A program made the position numbers and the translations under genes. DNA of 8,087 nt from Rhodospirillaceae bacterium (GTDB taxonomy: Bacteria > Pseudomonadota > Alphaproteobacteria > Rhodospirillales > Magnetovibrionaceae). Where the stretch lies: contig JAOUJU010000073.1 in the NCBI GenBank assembly GCA_029883045.1, forward strand, positions 1 through 8,087, given 5' to 3'. Within the stretch, counting starts at the first letter, position 1; each line of letters starts with the position of its first letter. The notes under the pieces are model-generated. The model was given only the letters and a program-made list of their open reading frames with translations. It had not been told where the DNA came from and made no database searches. This document shows positions 5,368 through 8,087 of the stretch, piece after piece.

Positions 5368-7194
5368 TTAGGATTCCTTGGATTTAGTGGAATCCGTGAC
5401 TTCAACGGCTTCCATGGCTTCTAGCTGGTCAATAAAGCCGCTAACCACACTTAAACCCCGTTTCCAGAAATCTGGGTCTGCCGCATTAAGCCCAAATGGG
5501 GCTAAAAGCTCGGCGTGGCGCATGGTTCCACCTGCGCTCAGCAAGTTAATATATTTTTCCTGAAATCCTTCCATGCCGGAAAGATACACATCGTACAACG
5601 AATTAACCAAGCAATCGCCAAATGCGTAGGCATATACATAAAATGGTGTGTGCACAAAATGCGGGATATAAGACCAAAAATTGCCGTAGCTTTCGTCCAA
5701 ACGAATTGTCGGGCCCAGGCTTTGTGCCTGTGTTTCAAGCCAGATTTCAGATAACCGTTGGGCCGATAGCTCACCTGATTTTCTTTCGCCGTGAACCTTG
5801 GTTTCAAAATTGTGAAATGAGACTTGCCTGACTACGGTGTTGAGCATGTCTTCGACCTTGCCCGCCAGCAGTACCTTTTTTTTGATTGGATCTTTTTCCC
5901 CGTCAACCATGCTTCTGAATGTAAGCATTTCACCAAAAACAGATGCTGTTTCAGCGGTGGTAAGCGGGGTATCTGACATAAGCGTACCTTGTGGCCCTGC
6001 TAGCACTTGGTGGATGCCATGACCCAATTCATGCGCAAGGGTCATTACATCGCGCGATTTGCCGTGAAAATTCATCAGTATATATGGATGTGCGGTGGGG
6101 GACACGGGATGCGAATATGCACCAGCGTCCTTGCCTTCATCGGGCCTGGCATCAATCCATGAATTTTCAAAAAATCTTGTAGCTATTTCGGCTGCCTGCG
6201 GAGAAAACGATTGATAAGCAGTTAGCACAATATTTTTTGCATCGTTCCACGAATAAAGTGCGGCATCATCAAACGGTAATGGTGCATTCCGATCCCAATA
6301 ATCAAGATTTTCTTGATTGAACCATTTGGCTTTTAATTTGTAATAACGGTGCGATAAATTTTCATAAGATTGCGAAACTGACGTTACAAGCGCATCAACA
6401 ACCTCGTCTTCAACCTGATTGGCAAGATTACGGCTTGCGACCGGGGATGAATATTTACGCCAGCGATCATCAATTTCTTTATCTTTAGCCAGTGTATTTG
6501 TAATAAGGGCCAGCAACCGAATATTTTGCGAAAGCGTTTTGCCAAATGCGTGGGCTGCGGCTTTGCGTTTTACAGCGTCTTTGTCGCTTAAAAGGTTCAG
6601 CACATCTGATTGCGTAAGTTTTTTTCCATCGACATCAAAACGCATGTCAGAAAATGTTTCTTCAAATAACCTAACCCATGCTGCCCTGCCGCTTACGGAT
6701 TTATCATGTATATAAAGCTCAAGCTCGTCGCTTAGCTGGTGCGATTTGAAAAGGCGTATTTCATTTATCCATGGGCGATACCTAGATGCGCCCGCATCGC
6801 CTGAAAGCTTGTCTTCGATTTCATTATCTGAAAGACGGTTTATTTCTAGGGTAAAGAATAATGTATTAGAGGAAATATCTGTCACTTTTTCCTGCAGGGT
6901 TTGATAAAACCTTGCTATATCGCCATCATCCATATTAACCGTAAATAGCAATTGGGCGTAGCTAATGGCCTTTTGCAAGATTTCGGAAATGGCCTCATAA
7001 TCAATTATGGCTTGGGCAAATTTTTTGGGCTCTAGTTTTGCAAGGTTGTTATGATAGCTTTTATGGAAATCAGCGGCCAGACCGGCAGCTTTAATAAGGT
7101 CAGCTGCAAGCGCTGGGTCATTTGGCCCGCTATACAGATCGTCAAGGTTCCATCTGGGGATATCTTCGATCATTGGGTTCTTGGATGATTGCAT
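5368..7194 (-). CDS. pepF: Zinc oligoendopeptidase F, peptidase family M3B (pepF/M3 clade)
   Basis: This cytoplasmic zinc metallopeptidase cuts short peptides, probably recycling peptides made by larger proteases. From the ATG at 7194 it has 608 residues, typical of proteobacterial pepF/M3 proteins. The N-terminal helical region (about 1-370) covers the buried active site. HELGH at 388-392 (in LAHELGHGIHQ) gives two zinc-ligand histidines and the catalytic glutamate. The glutamate of TAETASVFGEML (E415) is the expected third ligand. HTPFYVYAYAFG (515-526) contains the conserved substrate-contacting His/Tyr region. No motif is broken. An in-frame ATG at 7209 lies 15 bases upstream but lacks a Shine-Dalgarno, whereas the ATG at 7194 has AAGGA with a seven-base spacer, so I take 7194. 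It diverges from the acyl-CoA synthetase gene and shows no link to the pnt operon. Confidence 0.95.
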   Translation of the reverse strand: MQSSKNPMIEDIPRWNLDDLYSGPNDPALAADLIKAAGLAADFHKSYHNNLAKLEPKKFAQAIIDYEAISEILQKAISYAQLLFTVNMDDGDIARFYQTLQEKVTDISSNTLFFTLEINRLSDNEIEDKLSGDAGASRYRPWINEIRLFKSHQLSDELELYIHDKSVSGRAAWVRLFEETFSDMRFDVDGKKLTQSDVLNLLSDKDAVKRKAAAHAFGKTLSQNIRLLALITNTLAKDKEIDDRWRKYSSPVASRNLANQVEDEVVDALVTSVSQSYENLSHRYYKLKAKWFNQENLDYWDRNAPLPFDDAALYSWNDAKNIVLTAYQSFSPQAAEIATRFFENSWIDARPDEGKDAGAYSHPVSPTAHPYILMNFHGKSRDVMTLAHELGHGIHQVLAGPQGTLMSDTPLTTAETASVFGEMLTFRSMVDGEKDPIKKKVLLAGKVEDMLNTVVRQVSFHNFETKVHGERKSGELSAQRLSEIWLETQAQSLGPTIRLDESYGNFWSYIPHFVHTPFYVYAYAFGDCLVNSLYDVYLSGMEGFQEKYINLLSAGGTMRHAELLAPFGLNAADPDFWKRGLSVVSGFIDQLEAMEAVEVTDSTKSKES

Positions 7195-7288
7195 TATTAT
7201 TTCCTTCATGATCGGGATAACGATTTAAATGTGGAATTACAATTATAAATATGGATTTATTAATTAATTTCAAGAAGGGTGCGCAATT
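7195..7288. promoter_or_regulatory. AT-rich divergent promoter region between pepF and the acyl-CoA synthetase gene
   Basis: This 94-base gap must hold the start signals for two divergent genes. It contains a perfect minus-strand TATAAT (7247-7242) pointing toward pepF and an overlapping plus-strand TATAAA (7244-7249) pointing toward the synthetase gene. Neither has a convincing -35 at normal spacing: a TTGAAA on the minus strand is 20 bases from its TATAAT. TTAATTAA (7260-7267) is a palindrome in AT-rich sequence. I see no recognisable operator. The region is promoter-like by position and composition. Confidence 0.35.
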
Positions 7289-8087
7289 ATGAACGTAAAG
7301 GAATTGCCAAATCTTGTAGATATGTTTTTTGCCCAAGTAGAAAACAAAGGCGAAAGACCATTTCTATGGGACAAAATTAACGGCAAATACACCCCCATAA
7401 CATGGCGTGAAGCCGCCGCAACTGTAACCGCACTGGCGCGCGGCCTCAGAACCCTTGGCGTCAAGAACGGTGAACGGGTCGTGATTGTATCTGAAAACCG
7501 ATCCGAATGGGGTTTGGCCGAACTTGCCATAATTGCAGCTGGCGGTATTGCGGTACCGGCATACACCACCAACACAGTCGACGATCATTTGCACATTGTC
7601 GAAGACAGCAAAGCATTAGGGATAATTGTTTCAACTGCAAAACTTGCCGAGCGCGTATTGCCTGCTGCCCACCTTTCCGAAGGCACAAGGTTTGCCATCA
7701 CGATGGAAAAGGTGGACATAAAACAAAGCCTTGATGTTGAAGTAATGACATGGGAAACAGCCATCAATCGCGCCCAGCATGAGCATTTGAATATTATTGA
7801 AGAAATAAAAAAAATTAAACGCAGCGATAACGCGTGCATTATTTATACTTCTGGTACTGGCGGAACGCCAAAGGGCGTTATGTTAAGCCACGGCGCCATA
7901 TTGCATAACTGCAACGGTGCGCAATTTGTAATTAATGACCTAGGGCTTGATAACAACATATTTCTAAGCTTCCTGCCGCTTTCGCATTCTTACGAGCATA
8001 TGGGCGGTTTGCATTTTCCCATTTCTATTGGTGCAGAAATTTATTACGCCGAAGGCATAGAAGCGCTGGGGAAAAATATGCTTGAAG
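7289..8087 (+). CDS. Long-chain acyl-CoA synthetase (AMP-binding family), 3' end beyond the window
   Basis: This adenylate-forming enzyme would activate a fatty acid with ATP and then CoA. It feeds beta-oxidation or lipid synthesis, usually at the inner membrane face. The frame is open from the ATG at 7289 to the right edge: 266 codons, under half of a typical ~600-residue member. TWREAAATVTALARGLRTLG (38-57) is the usual N-terminal helix, and AAGGIAVPAYTTNT (83-96) the substrate-side loop. YTSGTGGTPKGVMLSH (186-201) is the AMP-binding P-loop signature; LPLSHSYEH (229-237) is the A4-type motif of long-chain (FadD/FAA-like) members. The later A5-A10 motifs lie outside the window, so chain-length preference cannot be judged. 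AAGGG nine bases before the ATG supports the start. Medium-chain or other carboxylate ligases are a less likely reading. Confidence 0.9.
   Translation, partial: MNVKELPNLVDMFFAQVENKGERPFLWDKINGKYTPITWREAAATVTALARGLRTLGVKNGERVVIVSENRSEWGLAELAIIAAGGIAVPAYTTNTVDDHLHIVEDSKALGIIVSTAKLAERVLPAAHLSEGTRFAITMEKVDIKQSLDVEVMTWETAINRAQHEHLNIIEEIKKIKRSDNACIIYTSGTGGTPKGVMLSHGAILHNCNGAQFVINDLGLDNNIFLSFLPLSHSYEHMGGLHFPISIGAEIYYAEGIEALGKNMLE

Noticed and set aside
5515..6182. Overlapping short frames on both strands inside pepF
   Set aside because: The peptidase reading frame is intact through this stretch and carries the HELGH motif; the alternatives have no start signals or family features.
7142..7839. Minus-strand frames of 64-101 codons at the right end
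   Set aside because: They lie opposite the acyl-CoA synthetase frame, which contains the AMP-binding signature and a good Shine-Dalgarno.
1..8087. Search for CRISPR arrays, tRNA or rRNA genes, insertion sequences, toxin-antitoxin pairs or phage genes
   Set aside because: No regularly spaced repeats, cloverleaf-like segments, transposase motifs or terminal inverted repeats were seen; gene content is housekeeping-like and gaps are short.

Overview
The window looks like ordinary chromosome of an alphaproteobacterium with moderate GC content (mid-40s percent by eye). The best evidence is the three-gene proton-translocating transhydrogenase: the alpha subunit is split into a soluble NAD(H)-binding polypeptide and a small membrane polypeptide, followed by the beta subunit. 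This is the Rhodospirillum-type arrangement, unlike the two-gene pntAB of E. coli. The pepF/M3-family oligoendopeptidase and the DUF3108 protein fit the same assignment. I cannot name a genus.

Layout. Positions 1-53 (minus) hold only the first 17 codons of a gene that runs off the left edge; its start resembles small thioredoxin-like [2Fe-2S] ferredoxins, but this is tentative. Positions 104-3085 (minus) are a tight operon transcribed right to left, pntAA (pntA1), pntAB (pntA2), pntB, with gaps of 3 and 12 bases and Shine-Dalgarno sequences embedded in the preceding stop regions. Two small adjacent hairpins separate pntB from the left-edge gene. A divergent region of about 260 bases follows, with a candidate promoter for the pnt operon on the minus strand and a promoter-like element directly before a DUF3108 exported protein (3352-4329, plus).

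The DUF3108 gene converges, with a 42-base gap, on a Cys-free, helical 282-residue protein of unknown function (4372-5220, minus). After a 147-base gap with inverted repeats comes a complete M3B zinc oligoendopeptidase (5368-7194, minus). This diverges over 94 bases from a long-chain acyl-CoA synthetase (AMP-binding family) at 7289, which is cut off by the right edge.

Function. PntAA, PntAB and PntB form one inner-membrane machine that uses the proton gradient to drive hydride transfer from NADH to NADP+, supplying NADPH. The other genes (envelope protein, unknown protein, peptidase, fatty-acid activation) show no evident shared pathway and look like independent housekeeping units. I found no mobile element, CRISPR array, tRNA, rRNA or convincing new multi-gene system. 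The points most worth a second look are the unknown 282-residue protein, the left-edge redox-like gene after pntB, the possible leaderless start of the DUF3108 gene, and the start-codon choice for pntAA.
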